64,000 nt of DNA from Isoetes taiwanensis (taxonomy: Eukaryota; Streptophyta; Lycopodiopsida; Isoetales; Isoetaceae): positions 2,390,852-2,454,851 of the forward strand of contig JAJEKV010000015.1 of assembly GCA_021234155.1 (NCBI GenBank), given 5' to 3'. The position numbers were made by a program, and so were the translations under genes. The stretch's first letter is position 1, and each line of letters starts with the position of its first letter. The notes below the pieces were generated by a model that was not told the DNA's origin, ran no database searches, and saw nothing but the letters and a program-made list of their open reading frames with translations. Shown piece by piece: positions 10,896 to 21,875 of the stretch.

Positions 10896-11146
10896 GGCAA
10901 AAGTAAAAGCAAATATGAGAGTATTTACGAGAGGAACTATGAGGATTAAGAGTATTTATCCCTGTTTGAGCAATTTAAACAATTATGAGAAATGCAATGA
11001 TCTGAACAATCATTTATCTGAGCCAATACTTTAAATTCAGTGAGCTGGTTTGTGACCTGCAACAACAGAAAGATATCAATGGAAATTCTGTTCTAAAACA
11101 GTAATGTTACATTCAAATAACAATTACAAAGTATACCTTCAGAATG

Positions 11147-14100
11147 TTATTCTTCATCATCTGATAATACATCTGGAAGATTGTCTAGAATCTTCTCACT
11201 ATCAGCTTCTCTAAGTGTGTATACAATCTTGCCCTTCACTCGATGTTTTGCTTGTGGCATGTCCACTTTAATTGCACAAATTTGGGTTGCATAAACTATC
11301 GCCTTTGGCTCATTTGAGCATAAAACATAGCTTGTACGTGATCTTGGTGCCTTTTTAAAATAAGTACCTTCAAGAAGTTCCTCTCCTGCATAAAATGTTT
11401 GTCCATTCGCCTCAAAGTCTTCCTCCACAACATACTTAGTCCTTGTGCATAGTACCATCCAAAATAGTGCACCCTCGTCATTATCCTTTGGAGCTACCAC
11501 GAACAAGCGTATCACCTACTATTTTCTTTGCATCACTCAACATGGCTGACCCTGAGGAGAAAATTGTTCTTTTGGATTTGCGTTGCTCAAATTCATCAGC
11601 TAGAACGTTGCTCGGTTCAATAACTACAAGCTTCCAATCATCTACATACTCTTTGTTCATACATTTACCCCATTGAGCATCAAGGCAATTTGCACAAAAG
11701 CACGATAAACGTCTTACTTGCAGTTGGGTAGGACATTCTGGATTGAATGCATGAACAGAATGGATGTTTCGTGTGTCCTCCACTGTCTCTGCTGCCCAAA
11801 GGTTGTTTCTATTCACATCCACCACTTCCCAAAACCATCTTCGTACCGGCTTCTTATTCACACAAGATGATGGAGCAACAGATGAGAATCTCTCCCTAGC
11901 TATCTTCACGATATCTGCTGCACGTTCTATTTTCAGATCCTGCAATCTCTTCATCAATTCCCTCAACCATCTCTTCAATTCTGCAGCTTTTCCATCATGC
12001 TCCCCTTTCCCATGGTTGGAGCAAAAAAAGTTCCACATCATTTGCATCTGTGTGGCTTGTGCATACCTTCCGACAAAGTAAAAAGGTCTTGCTGCCTTAA
12101 ACTGAGACGCTGCTCCGTCGGAAAAGACCCAATGCTTATTTGGATCCATTCCTTGTTGTTGCATAAATTCATAATGCATCATAAATGCATGCTGAACAAA
12201 CAAAGTATCATGCTTTGTGTCATCTGATATATAATAATGAGTATCCTTCATCACATCATTTGACACAGGATCTACAAAGTATGTAATATGCACTAAGATA
12301 GAAACTTGTTTGCTAGTCCAATATGCAGATTGAACTTGATTTTGTAGTTGGATACTAAAATTCTCGGCAAAGTCTACAACTGACAAAAGGGCCTGCCACT
12401 TATGCCTGAAACTATGCAAAGGAAACTTAGCCAACCTATCAATCAACTTGTGTACTAAAGCTCGCGGCTCAGTTTCTTTCCACAAACGCTTAAGTGTCTT
12501 CTTTGGTTTTCCCCACTTATCTTTTCCGCCTTCTTCATAATCCCAGTACTCCCAACTAATAGATCCTTCAGTTGCTAACTCTTGCGGACATATAGATAGC
12601 TGGGATATGCCACAATTAGTGCAAACTCCATCTATACAATCTTTTTTGTGGAATTCCTCATTCTCCTCCTTTGGACAAAGAATAGACTGCCACAACTCTG
12701 TAGTTGTCTTATATTTCTTTGTCTTAGCAACACACGCTTCTCCCACATCATGGCATACATCACATGTACAACTACAAGGATTCACAATCTATTAAAGCCT
12801 TTCTCAATCTATTAAAGCCATCTAAAAGCATTTGCAACCGCACGTGATGTATGCAACAACAAGAGTTAAATTGCTTCAATTTCAATACATACCACGGTTT
12901 TAATTTCTCAAATGCCCTTTGGCGGATTTTCACTGCTGGATATTGCTCTTTGAATTTAAGAAACATTTCTGACTGGATAATAACAACAATAGTAATTAGT
13001 TTACATGCATGATGTGTGAGACGCACAACTAAGACTAACTACAACTAGAACTGAACCTGTTGCACCTAAAACTGCCTAGTTAGGTCTGCTGCATCTACAA
13101 CTACAACTATTTGGTCTGCTATAACTATTACCTAACCTGAACCTATTAACAGCTACTACTACTGTAATCTAGAACTGACACCTCAAACTGCCACCTGCAA
13201 CTGCCACGTGCCACTAGCATCTGCAACTAGCACATGCAACTGTCACTTGCAACTTCAGACTACACCTGCAACTATCTCTAAATCTGTAAGCTTTTAGTTG
13301 GGATTGCAAGCTAAAACTATAACATTTCACACTATAACCTGTAACTTGGACTGCAACTTGCAAATTGGAGCTGTTAAATGGAACTATAACATAAATTACT
13401 ACTATGATTGGGACTCCAACTTGTGGGTATAAAGTACTCTTACCGCCTTTCACAACTACATAGCGTCTTTATCATAGGAAATTCAGCAAACACCATTCAT
13501 CAAACACATATTTTGAGTTGAATCTAACCAAATAAAATACATCAAATATGCTACAAAAACTTTCAAAGTATAAAGCACAAAATAAGGCAATAACTAACCT
13601 GGGTGTCTTCCAGATAATGAGTTGCATGCTCCTCTTTAACATTCTTCTCCAACCTTTTATATCTCACATCTTTCACGTTTGGCGAGACCCTAGTATTTAT
13701 GTCCCAAAAATTCTGGACCAACTCGATAATATCATTTCCAATTGAATCAATCCTCTTGGACCTTCTATAAAACACCCATCCACTTTTATTTGTGTCTATC
13801 TCCTTGTATTTATCCCTTGCAATGTAATATTTCTTGGATGGATGCCTAAAACTTTTCCCAAGCTTCTCTTACTAAAAGTTTCATTGGTGCAACCTTGTCC
13901 AATAGACATCGCAAGTACACTCTGCTTTGCGACCATCGAATCTGTCCTAGAGGGATTTTCTTGTTGGATATTCTCTCTAATATTATCAATCAAATGGTTC
14001 TTCACCTCTATATTCTTAAATCGGGCGTCAAGAAACTCTCCAACTTCCTTTTGCTTCATGAACTCATTCAGAATTTCTCTTTTTTGCTTCCTTTGTCCAT

Positions 14101-14309
14101 TTGAGAAGTTTTTCTCACAAACAAAGCACTAAACTAGCTACAATTTTATTCTTTTGAATTTTACTCTGGCTGATACTAGTAGAACACTCTTGCATAATAG
14201 CTATCTTCTCCTCTTTTTGACGTTTTCTCTGCCTTCTCTTTTTCAAAGTTTCTTGCTCCGTTGTCCTCTTTCTTTTCCTTCTGGAATTGTCTGCTGTATC
14301 TTCCATCAC
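11147..14309 (-). CDS. multi-exon transposase-like gene of the DNA transposon (family unassigned)
   Basis: Minus-strand segments in order form one plausible gene. 14309-14115 is a very basic N-terminus (RRKRKRTTEQETLKKRRQRK, NLS-like). Next come 14059-13796 and then 13775-13563 (IIELVQNFWDINTRVSPNVK). 13026-12785 has EKLKPWYVLKLKQFNSCCCI. The 434-codon core is 12785-11481, and the C-terminal piece is 11515-11147. The core holds a Cys-rich start (CSCTCDVCHDVG; DGVCTNCG), HWVFSDGAASQFKAARPF, and FFCSNHGKGEHDGKAAELKR. The spaced acidic residues in SDG...EHDG look like part of an RNase-H-fold (DDE/D) active site. A basic start, CXC clusters and this core resemble uncharacterised transposon proteins known from animals, but I cannot name the superfamily. 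Exon joins are inferred. A 20-bp tandem duplication at 12785-12825 and the frame change near 11500 are either introns or lesions. Confidence 0.6.
13030..13450. repeat. low-complexity ACT/GCA-rich intron-like stretch
   Basis: Degenerate repetition of 'ctgcaactaca'-like words between two transposase exons. It is probably intronic. Its open frame 13453-13214 (minus) is a composition artefact. Confidence 0.5.
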
Positions 14310-14873
14310 TAGCTATATTTATCAAAGAATAGAGAAGCAATGGAGGCTTACCGATACCGGCCTAAAACCAGATTTCAAAAATCAAGTGGCAATTCCTCAG
14401 CATAGAAACAACATGGCTTCTTCTCAAACTATACATACTGTGATGCAAATTGGATCCTGATACAAAGAGAAGAAAGCAAAATATGAAGAAAGCAAAAGAA
14501 GAAAAACAAGCGGGAAGAATTTTTTGAAAAAATAAGAAGTAAAATTTGGCCTTTTGATTTAAGTAAAAGCCATCAATTTACATAGAAAATCATATATAGT
14601 GCATTACGGTTGCTAGCATACTGTTTTAGAGATAATCACGCATTTCTTAGAGAGACAATGAGCAACTTCGATTTCATGTGGTTCTCCTCCATTTTTTCAC
14701 ATTGCTCTTTGCCGTAGATAGGAAATTAGCATTCGTAAAATTTTGAATTCCTATCTCGGCGTAGTTGTTAGACCATTAATGCCAAGAAAATAGTGGTAAC
14801 AAACAATATTTTAAAAGCTAGCACACTGACTACTTTTGTGACTACTTTTGGGGGGACAGGGGGGACAGCTGAC
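14310..14873. other. transposon 5' flank of the transposase gene
   Basis: AT-rich, non-coding. It should include the promoter of the minus-strand transposase gene. I see no clear TATA box in a convincing position. A short direct repeat (GACTACTTTTG, 14828-14850) lies beside the right inverted end. Confidence 0.4.
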
Positions 14874-14900
14874 TTGAGACACTATATCATGCTCCCCCCC
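14874..14900 (-). repeat. right terminal inverted repeat of the DNA transposon
   Basis: The complement of 14874-14892 is GCATGATATAGTGTCTCAA, matching the left end at 17 of 19 positions. A run of C (14894-14900) mirrors the GGGG start of the left end. TTA follows at 14901-14903. Confidence 0.75.
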
Positions 14901-14919
14901 TTAGCAGGGAGCGTCACAA

Positions 14920-14931
14920 TGGTATCAGAGC
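14920..14931 (+). other. gypsy-1 primer-binding site (initiator tRNA-Met type)
   Basis: TGGTATCAGAGC is the complement of the 3' end of plant initiator tRNA-Met, the common primer of plant Ty3 and Ty1 elements. It follows the LTR terminus GCGTCACA after one base. Confidence 0.9.
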
Positions 14932-15445
14932 AATGTTCTTGGTTGACCAAGAGCTAGCCCTGACCATATCCCTGAATAGGTAGACTAACTGGCCTAGCTA
15001 ATGAATGGAATGAGAATTCCAGTCTTGAACCGCGAAATGGGAGAAAATTTTTTTTCCCATTAGTAGGGTCGTAATTAGATTAAGTATAGTCTAAGTGGTG
15101 GAAATAATATAGTCAAAAGAAACCTTCTAGTAAATTTGAGCTCAAGTTGTTCATGAACCGCACCTTTCAAGCGAAAAATTGAATGAGAAATCGCTCAAAA
15201 TAAAGCTTGAAAGAAATGGCGTGAAATGACCACTACTTGGCCCAAAAAGGAATTAGGAAATTTTGAGAAATAGTTAAGTGATTAGTTATTAACCCATAGT
15301 TATAATAAAATTTACTCTTAAGAAAAAGTAGCTAATAAACCTATAGAAGTGCCCCTACTCCTTAGAAGTTCCCGAATAGTATCTTGAACCTTCCCTTTAC
15401 CCTTGTAAGCCGAATTATAAGCTAATCTCTGAAGCTGCCATAAGA
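14932..15445. other. gypsy-1 leader, non-coding
   Basis: This is the sequence between the primer-binding site and the first coding remnant. No open frame of note. Confidence 0.5.
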
Positions 15446-16701
15446 GTGTCCATAGAGGCAATGACGAGTAGGCCGGGATCGATCCAAAAGAGTCGTGGAG
15501 ATAGAGGCAAGATCATTTCGAAGAGGCCACCATCAAAGGAAGCTAATTTGTTGGGGAGGACCAAACAAGTAGCTAGGAAGGTTGGAAGCTCCGCTTGCCG
15601 GAGCGTTGAAGCACTCACGATTGGAGGCGACAAGCAAATTCTTGAGGCCCCGCGACCTAGGCCCGACGCGAGAACTTAGCCACTCAAGCTCTTGAGACGA
15701 ATCGTTTCACTCGTGGAGAACAGCGACTTAGCGCCGGTGAAGGATAAGAGCTCGGGGAAATTGAGATCATTGGCGTGTTTTACGGCGGAGGAAGAGCAAG
15801 TAGCGAGAGCAACCTCGGCAACAAGAGCAACCCCAGCAGGAGCGGTGAAGAGCAAGTAGCAAAAGCAACCGGCCGGCGGGGAGCAACCCCAACACCGGGA
15901 AGAATAGGAAGCGGCAAAGCGTGGGGATCAACCTCGGCAATCTGAGCAACCCGGTAGCGAGGGAACAGCAGCAAGGGGAGCGAGCAATCAATGCGGAAGA
16001 AAAGGAAGGAAGAGACGCAGGCAAGGAGAGAACCACAACTAGACGAACTGGAGGAGGATGAGCCCGAAGAAGAAGGACCACAACAACAAGAGGAGGGAGC
16101 AAGAGGCTAAAGAAGAAGAGGAGGAGGAGGCCGAAGAACAGACGCAGCCTACGCTCCGCAACCATATCCAATGCAGTCCAAGGAGGGCAACATCAGCGAG
16201 AAGCTACTTAAAGCTCAAGCAAGATATGGAGTACGAGAAGAAGAAGGCAACATGCAAGAATTATCTCCGCCAATGGATCTGACAAGGTAGCCGACCAGGG
16301 TCGAAAAGCTAGCCTCCACCACCTCGACTCGATTCCCCGAAGAAGGTCCGCCATGGGCCAAATCCCCAGCACAGTAGAGCTGCTCAGCATATTCGACATT
16401 GCCAACAGCGTACCAGTCTGATGATCCAGAAACTCTCTTTTGAGTGCCTACATCAAAGGTCTATTGAGGAGTTCAAGATGGGCTACGACTACTGAACCAC
16501 ATCAACGATGGCGGGATCTCGCCAGGAAGCGGCCAAAGCCGAGGAGGCCAAGATCTGCACCCTTGATGGTCCGAGCCCTGCAGGAGGCAGTAGAGGTGGA
16601 GCTGGTACAACTTTTTGAAGAAGGCAACCTCTGTGCGATCCATACCAAGCAGGCCCAAAGACCTCCACCCGGCGAGGAGAATTCGCAAGGAGAAGCCGTG
16701 A
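15446..16701 (+). pseudogene. histone H3-like domain of gypsy-1, heavily decayed
   Basis: Four blocks in H3 order lie on the plus strand. A tail-like GRTKQVARK is at 15554-15580 (H3 tail ARTKQTARK). The stretch IPSTVELLSIFDIA near 16360-16400 answers to [14 protein letters not shown]. After a frameshift, QRTSLMIQKLSFECLHQ...EEFKMGYD (to about 16490) answers to helix 1 and loop 1. RALQEAVEVELVQLFEEGNL plus CAIHTK (16566-16650) is helix 2, and after another frameshift RPKDLHPARRIRKEKP (16651-16698, then TGA) is the H3 C-terminus. About 750 bp of charged low-complexity sequence separate tail and fold. Compared with H3 there are roughly 25 extra codons between loop 1 and helix 2. Several stops and at least two frameshifts make it non-functional. 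The position just after the primer-binding site equals that of the better copy in gypsy-2. Confidence 0.8.
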
Positions 16702-17199
16702 AGAGCCCTAGTCTAGCAAACTATATAAATATAAGTTTTTCCTGTACATTGTTTTACTCATTAGAAGTAAATTTACTATAAATTAATTGCTTGTAGGATA
16801 TAAAAATATTCTTGTATAAATTAATTGTAGTAGAATCCTTTGCATCTTACTTAAAATGCTCTTAATTGGCTAAGTAGCATAGTCACTTGATTTAGGGCAA
16901 AATTGATCCAAATTTCGTACTAAAAGTTGTTAGAATGCTTAGAAATTGTCTAGAAATCTTGATTGTAGCACTTTAAATTTGTTAAAAATATCCAAAATAG
17001 CTAGAATTGGCCAACTTAGGGTGAGGCCAAGCGCCAATGAAAGCGTCTGCGTTCGGGCTTGAGAGGCTATCATGTGATTCACGGTTTGTCCATATCTGCA
17101 CTTTTAGATATCTTTTTGGTATGAAATAAGTTGCTAGTTAGTTTAGAATTGGCCCAAATAGGCATTTTAAGATCTTATGGTTTCTGAAATTGTTGAATC
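16702..17199. other. gypsy-1 internal spacer
   Basis: AT-rich non-coding sequence downstream of the H3-like remnant. Nothing recognised. Confidence 0.4.
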
Positions 17200-17515
17200 T
17201 TGGCAAGAATCAAGGTACCAAGGGTGAAACCGCTTCAAGGTACCAGGGTGAAACTTCGCCAAATGGGTGTGTGTTCTCAACACAGGGGGAACCGCGCCAA
17301 ATGGGTGTGCGTTCTCAATGCAGGTGTCATTGGCGCTGTCTCACCCGGGTCATATGATTGGAAGCCAAAATTTAGCAACCGCGCCAAATGGGTGTGCGTT
17401 CTCAACGCAGGTGTCATTATTGGCGCTGTCTCACCCGGGTCATATGATTGGAAGCCAAAATTTAGCAAAATGGCATTGAAAAGGGTCTTAGGTGTCATTG
17501 GCGTTGTCTCACCGA
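17200..17515. repeat. tandem repeat, ~87-bp unit, two full and two partial copies
   Basis: The unit begins AACCGCGCCAAATGGGTGTG and ends with CCAAAATTTAGC. Full copies are at 17290-17376 and 17377-17466, with partial copies on either side. The repeated frame gives a repeated peptide (CAFSMQVSLALSHPGHMIGS in one frame) that I take to be a consequence of the repeat, not a protein. Confidence 0.8.
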
Positions 17516-19440
17516 GAAGAACCGTTCGCGGATCCTCGAGCCCCCGGCGGTGGACACAGAACAACATCAACAAATTGAAAGCGGAGGGCAAACTTATGGA
17601 GGAAACTTGACAAATCAAAGGCCAAGAGGGTGTACAAGGAAGCCGAATAGGAAAAATAAAAGGAGAGCCTATATAGGAAGGATGATTGCGTCATCAAGGA
17701 TAGACACAAGACTTGCCAAGAGGGCTATGCAACAGCCAGTGGGCATCATGGCACTTACAAAATTGATTACATTAAGGGGAGGAACACCTCCTAGTCAAGG
17801 ATATTCTCCAAGTGCCATATTGTCTCGAGGCGGCCCCACATCGATGACTAATGTCACAACTCGCCACCAACAAGTAGATGTCTTCATCGACTTATGATAT
17901 CAAGAGCCCTAAAGGATGAAATTTGGACATACCTCGAGGAAGGGCAACTATCGCAGGTATATCTGAGACCATAGTAGTATCAGATCTAGACTCCAAGCGG
18001 GACATGCTTTGACTAAGGAGGTATTACAAGCCCGGCAAGAGTGGGCTCCTCACGAATAGGAATATGGCGAAACTGCAACAAATTTCTTCCTCATCAGCCC
18101 GATACTTGGGCATTTTGCATCAACCTCGACAAACACCATCTCAAGACCACGGCAATCTTCTACCTTAGAGATTGGAGGTCAAACATCATCAAGAAGAGGC
18201 ATCATGAGGGACCAAATACCGGCATTATTAATTGATGGGTCAAGATTAGTCCCCTATGAGATGGATGCAAACAAACCGCTCGAGAAAAGAAGTTGCAAAG
18301 TTAGAAGTGGTAAAGCACTTCGACATTGTCTTGACCTTATAGCGGCAGCATGTGGCCGCCAAGATGAAGAATCAAATCAACAAGGTAAACACAACAACAT
18401 CAATTCAGGGAGTAGAAGAATCATCCTCGAATCTCATAACCTCCAAAGGCGGATGGCGACATGAAAGATTCTACACAATGGTGAACATGACCTTCAAGCC
18501 TTTGGGATGCAACATTGAGCCTTAGGGTCGCCACTACATCAACAAGTCCACTAAGAGGGATAATGTTAATGAAGGTAATCAGCATCAACATTAAGGACGG
18601 CGGGGGGGAGAATATGTTCAATGAAAGCGGGGGCACTTGAATGATCATACAACAACTCCAAAGGATACAGATCCTTTTCAACAAATTATGGATCATCGCC
18701 TTGCTACTCCAATGACTAACGACTACACCAGCTTTAAGCAAGCTAGAGGACCTATCGAGATAGTTGAGTTTCTTAGAATTATGGGTGATAGCATCCATGA
18801 TGGGATTGGGGACGAAATTTGAGTAGATTTTTTGTCTTTTCTTTTTAGAAAGATGGACCCAAGAATTGAGCAAAGCTTCAAGGATTGGGAAGAAAATGTA
18901 TGGAGTACAATAATCGTATACATTCTTTGGGCAGATATCCAACTTATTGGAAGCTCTTCGTGAGCTTGATCACCTCGCTAAGAAGGATTCAATAATAGGA
19001 TAACCGTCGACCATGTATATGGCCGAGTACTTCCATGACATAAGGAATAATCCGACCAAATGAAGGGAAGCAATCTAATAAGTCTGGCCAACTTCTTAGA
19101 TAGCATCAACTCAAAGGTGGGACTATTTCAAAAGGGCAATAAGTAAGGAAGGGGGATCCTAGAGTATAGATTAGATCTAAAACAAGAATAATTATCTAAT
19201 CATATAGTTTTCTATGTGTGCCCAAAAGTAATGTCATCTTGGAGCTAAAATTGTGGCCATAGGATTTATGTAAGTAGTTCTTTAACTTGTAACCTTGCAC
19301 CTCCTAGATGGCGGACATCTTTAAGAGCAAGACTCTTAAGTCTAAATCTAGGCCAGTAATTATGGCAAGGCCAAGTAATTAGCAGCACCAACGGAACAAG
19401 AGTCAAGTCCAACATCAACATTAAGCGGAGCAAAGTAGAG
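17516..19440 (+). pseudogene. gypsy-1 gag region, too decayed to read
   Basis: In gypsy-2 this interval corresponds to the extra ORFs and gag. Here only short frames remain (for example 17550-17897, 18041-18235, 18637-18822) with basic, Ser/Asn-rich composition and no recognisable capsid or zinc-knuckle motif. I infer gag from position alone. Confidence 0.35.
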
Positions 19441-20460
19441 CATCGGCACCAATTACTTATCTGAATCGGCAACTATGACCTCATAATAGACATGCAATAT
19501 TAAAGCCGGCTAAGGCAATAATTGATTATCATAAGCAAGAGATGTTATCGCAGCACCAAAAGGGCAAGTACCTTATAATTTAGGTCACCAAAAGGGCAAG
19601 TACCTTATAATTTAAGTTAAGGAAGTAACTCCAATCGTGCTACGCATGTCAGTAAAGCAATTACTTAAGTATATCATGAGGAATGAGGTCATACATAAGC
19701 TATAAGTTGTCGACCCCAACTACAAGAGTAAGAAGGAAGATGCTACTTCGAAACAGTTGCCTCGGCCAATTTCTAAGTTAATCAAGAAGTCCCGTGATAT
19801 ACCTCCAGATGAAATTTGAGAGCTTTTGCTCTATAGAAGCATCTGATGCGAAATCACCTTGCACAAGATGCAGAGCCGACCAGCAAAGCTCTTTATAGAA
19901 TGAGCACTTCCGAGCTAGCAGAGCTCAAGAAGCAGTTGTAGGAGTTGACTGACTTGAGGATCCTTTCAGCCAGGATATAAGTCTAAAGATGTATATCAAC
20001 CATGGGAAGCTCAACAAGCAACGACATAATGGATCAGCCCCAAGAAGCAAGATTCTTTTTCGCGAAATCGACTTAAGCTCGGGCAATCGACAAATAAGGA
20101 TGAAGGGGAAGATAATTATAAGACTCCTTCAGAACACGGTATGGGCACTATGATTTCCGCGGTAATGCCCCTAAGTCTATGGAATGCTCCACCAACTTGT
20201 ATGCATCGAGGAGCGACATCTTGAAGATTCTTTGGATGATTTCTTCATCAATTCTCTTCGACGACATCGTGATCTCTGACAAATCAATGGAGGAGCATGC
20301 AGCCGTGGAGATGTTAAAACGTCGCCACTCATTGGCAAGCTTTTGAAGCAGCAATTTGCAATGCCATCTCCACTTCGGCAAGCGAATTTGGCAAGAAGAT
20401 AGAAGAAGCCATCTCCTCCAACATAGAGTTCAAGCACATAGTGGGCTAGTCTTTGCAAGA
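19441..20460 (+). pseudogene. gypsy-1 protease/reverse transcriptase remnant, RNase H deleted
   Basis: Scattered blocks align with gypsy-2 pol. IGNYDLIIDMQY is near 19465, the end of the protease region. [17 protein letters not shown] is at about 19895-19945. RTRYGHYDF is followed, after a damaged fingers/palm boundary, by SSSILFDDIVISDKSMEEHA (about 20245-20300), where FDD is the RT catalytic pair. The palm is then followed directly, near 20345, by a block equivalent to gypsy-2 'NAIST..SEFGK.IE', which in gypsy-2 lies after RNase H. About 200 codons including the whole RNase H domain are therefore missing. Numerous stops are present. Confidence 0.75.
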
Positions 20461-21480
20461 GTGCAAGGACGGATTAACAAAGAGAAACCTTCAAATATTT
20501 TGAATCAAAGGAAGGCAATCTTTAATATCAAAGAACAACTATGCGTGCTTAAAGTATCAGGAGTAAGCAAAATCTTTCATGACACGCATACTAGCCCTAA
20601 TTCCGGCCATGCAAAATTTATAAAGGCCTATTCCAGATTAAAAGTAGCTACTCCTGGCCGGACATGAAGAAGCAGATAGTCAGATATATCCAAAAGTGTC
20701 AGTGGCATCAGCAGACAAAGGCAGAACAACTTCGAATTCCAAGAGTTTTGGAACCTTGGGCGGTGCCAGATGCCAAGTGGGAAGTCTTCAGCATGGTTTT
20801 CATAGCAGACCTTCCAAGAACAACAAGAAGCTTTGAAGCCTTGATGGTTGTGGTACATAGCTTATCAAAAGGGCACATACTTGCCATGCCACACCATAAA
20901 CACCGCCTTGGATCTAGCCGTGTGGTCTACATATGAGTTCTTTTAGGCTGCATGGAATGCACAGGTCGATCATCACCAATAGAGATGCGAAGTTCCTTAG
21001 CGACGTTTAGCAAGACTTCTTCAACATGAGCTGCACCAACTTGTTCATGAGTTTTGTTTCTCATTTGCAGTCAAATCGGCAAAGGAACCGCACCAACATA
21101 ATTTTGGAGAGCACGTTGGGAAACTATGATTGGAACAAGTAATCCAAATGGGCCGAGTACATCCACCTGGTCAATTACGTACAATAATATGAAGCAAGAG
21201 TCATCGAAGATGTCTCCCCCATGATCAATTACAGTTATCAATGCTTGACCCTAGTTATGTGGCATAATCTAGTGCCCAAGGTGGAAGTTTCTCAACAACG
21301 ACAGCATATATGCGGTAGCTTTTGGAAGAAGTGTGAGAGTATCTTCAACAGCATGGGCATATCTGAAGAGTCTAGCAGATAGACATAAAACTCCTCGAGA
21401 GTTGTTTTGTTGTGAGAGATAAAGTTTGGCGCAAGTAAAGGTTAAGCAAAGGAAGCTTCGCATCGGCAATTATAAGAAGC
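20461..21480 (+). pseudogene. gypsy-1 integrase remnant
   Basis: The zinc-binding HHCC part is visible as FHDTHTSPNSGHAKF and then CQWHQQTKAEQLRIP (second Cys of the pair mutated to His-containing sequence), as in the N-terminal domain of Ty3 integrases. The catalytic core begins with WEVFSMVFIADLPRTTRSFE, in which the first catalytic Asp position reads Val (MDF in gypsy-2, MVF here). The second catalytic block and 'SFVSHLQSNRQRNRTN'-like remains of the third follow in other frames to about 21100. The gene is dead. Confidence 0.75.
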
Positions 21481-21875
21481 TCGCCCCTAGGTGGGCCGGT
21501 CCGTTCAAGACCTTGGAGAAGAGTGGGCTCTCAGGCCTACAAGTTGGAGCTCTCGGCCCACCTTAAGGTCTTCCATGTGAGATTATTCAAAAGGCACGAT
21601 CCTAACCTTGATGAGGTTTTGGATACTCCAACTTTGTTGGAAATGACGGAGGAACAAGTTGAAATTGTGCCTGAATTACTTCTTGATAAGTCATTCAAGA
21701 AGACTAGGAGGTCCTAATTCCTCCAGTATTTGGTCAAGTGGAAGCACTTGCAGTGGTGGAAAGCGACATGGGTATTGAAGCAGGATTTGGAGAAGCAATA
21801 CCCAGAGTTTAGGAAGGAGTTTGATGGGCGAGTCGTCTCTGATTTGATCGACGCCGACTTGCCAGGAGGTTAGCT
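21481..21875 (+). pseudogene. gypsy-1 integrase C-terminus and chromodomain
   Basis: The frame 21523-21717 (KLELSAHLKVFHVRLFKRHD... LDTPTLLEMTEEQVEIVPEL) is the conserved GPY/F-like and linker region before a chromodomain. After one stop the same frame continues as FLQYLVKWKHLQWWKATWVL and QDLEKQYPEFRKEFDG, a chromodomain of the chromovirus type. Such domains direct integration to modified chromatin by binding histone tails. The residue after the conserved YLVKWK is not the aromatic found in HP1-like readers. Nearly the same sequence occurs in gypsy-2. Confidence 0.85.

Larger units (their letters stand above)
2805..14900. mobile_element. 12-kb DNA transposon with TIRs and TTA target duplication, carrying gene cargo
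   Basis: The ends are inverted repeats. The left end GGGGTGCAAGCACGATATAG matches the complement of the right end, GGGGGGGAGCATGATATAG. The core GCAYGATATAGTGTYTCAA agrees at 17 of 19 positions (2814-2832 against 14874-14892). TTA at 2802-2804 and at 14901-14903 looks like a 3-bp target duplication. The flanks join to give the terminus of the gypsy-1 LTR followed directly by its primer-binding site. Inside are a multi-exon transposase-like gene on the minus strand and, on the plus strand, host-like gene pieces. A 3-bp TTA duplication is typical of PIF/Harbinger, but the transposase does not look like one to me, so the superfamily is left open. Confidence 0.8.

Noticed and set aside
11481-12785. 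PIF/Harbinger transposase, suggested by the TTA duplication
   Set aside because: I do not see the Harbinger DDE motif blocks or the partner Myb-like protein. The CXC clusters and SDGAASQFK core point elsewhere.
15767-16171. Leu-rich minus-strand frame that looks like a membrane protein
   Set aside because: It is opposite the charged Arg/Glu/Gln-rich linker of the gypsy-1 H3-like region. The hydrophobicity comes from reading GAG/AAG codons in reverse.
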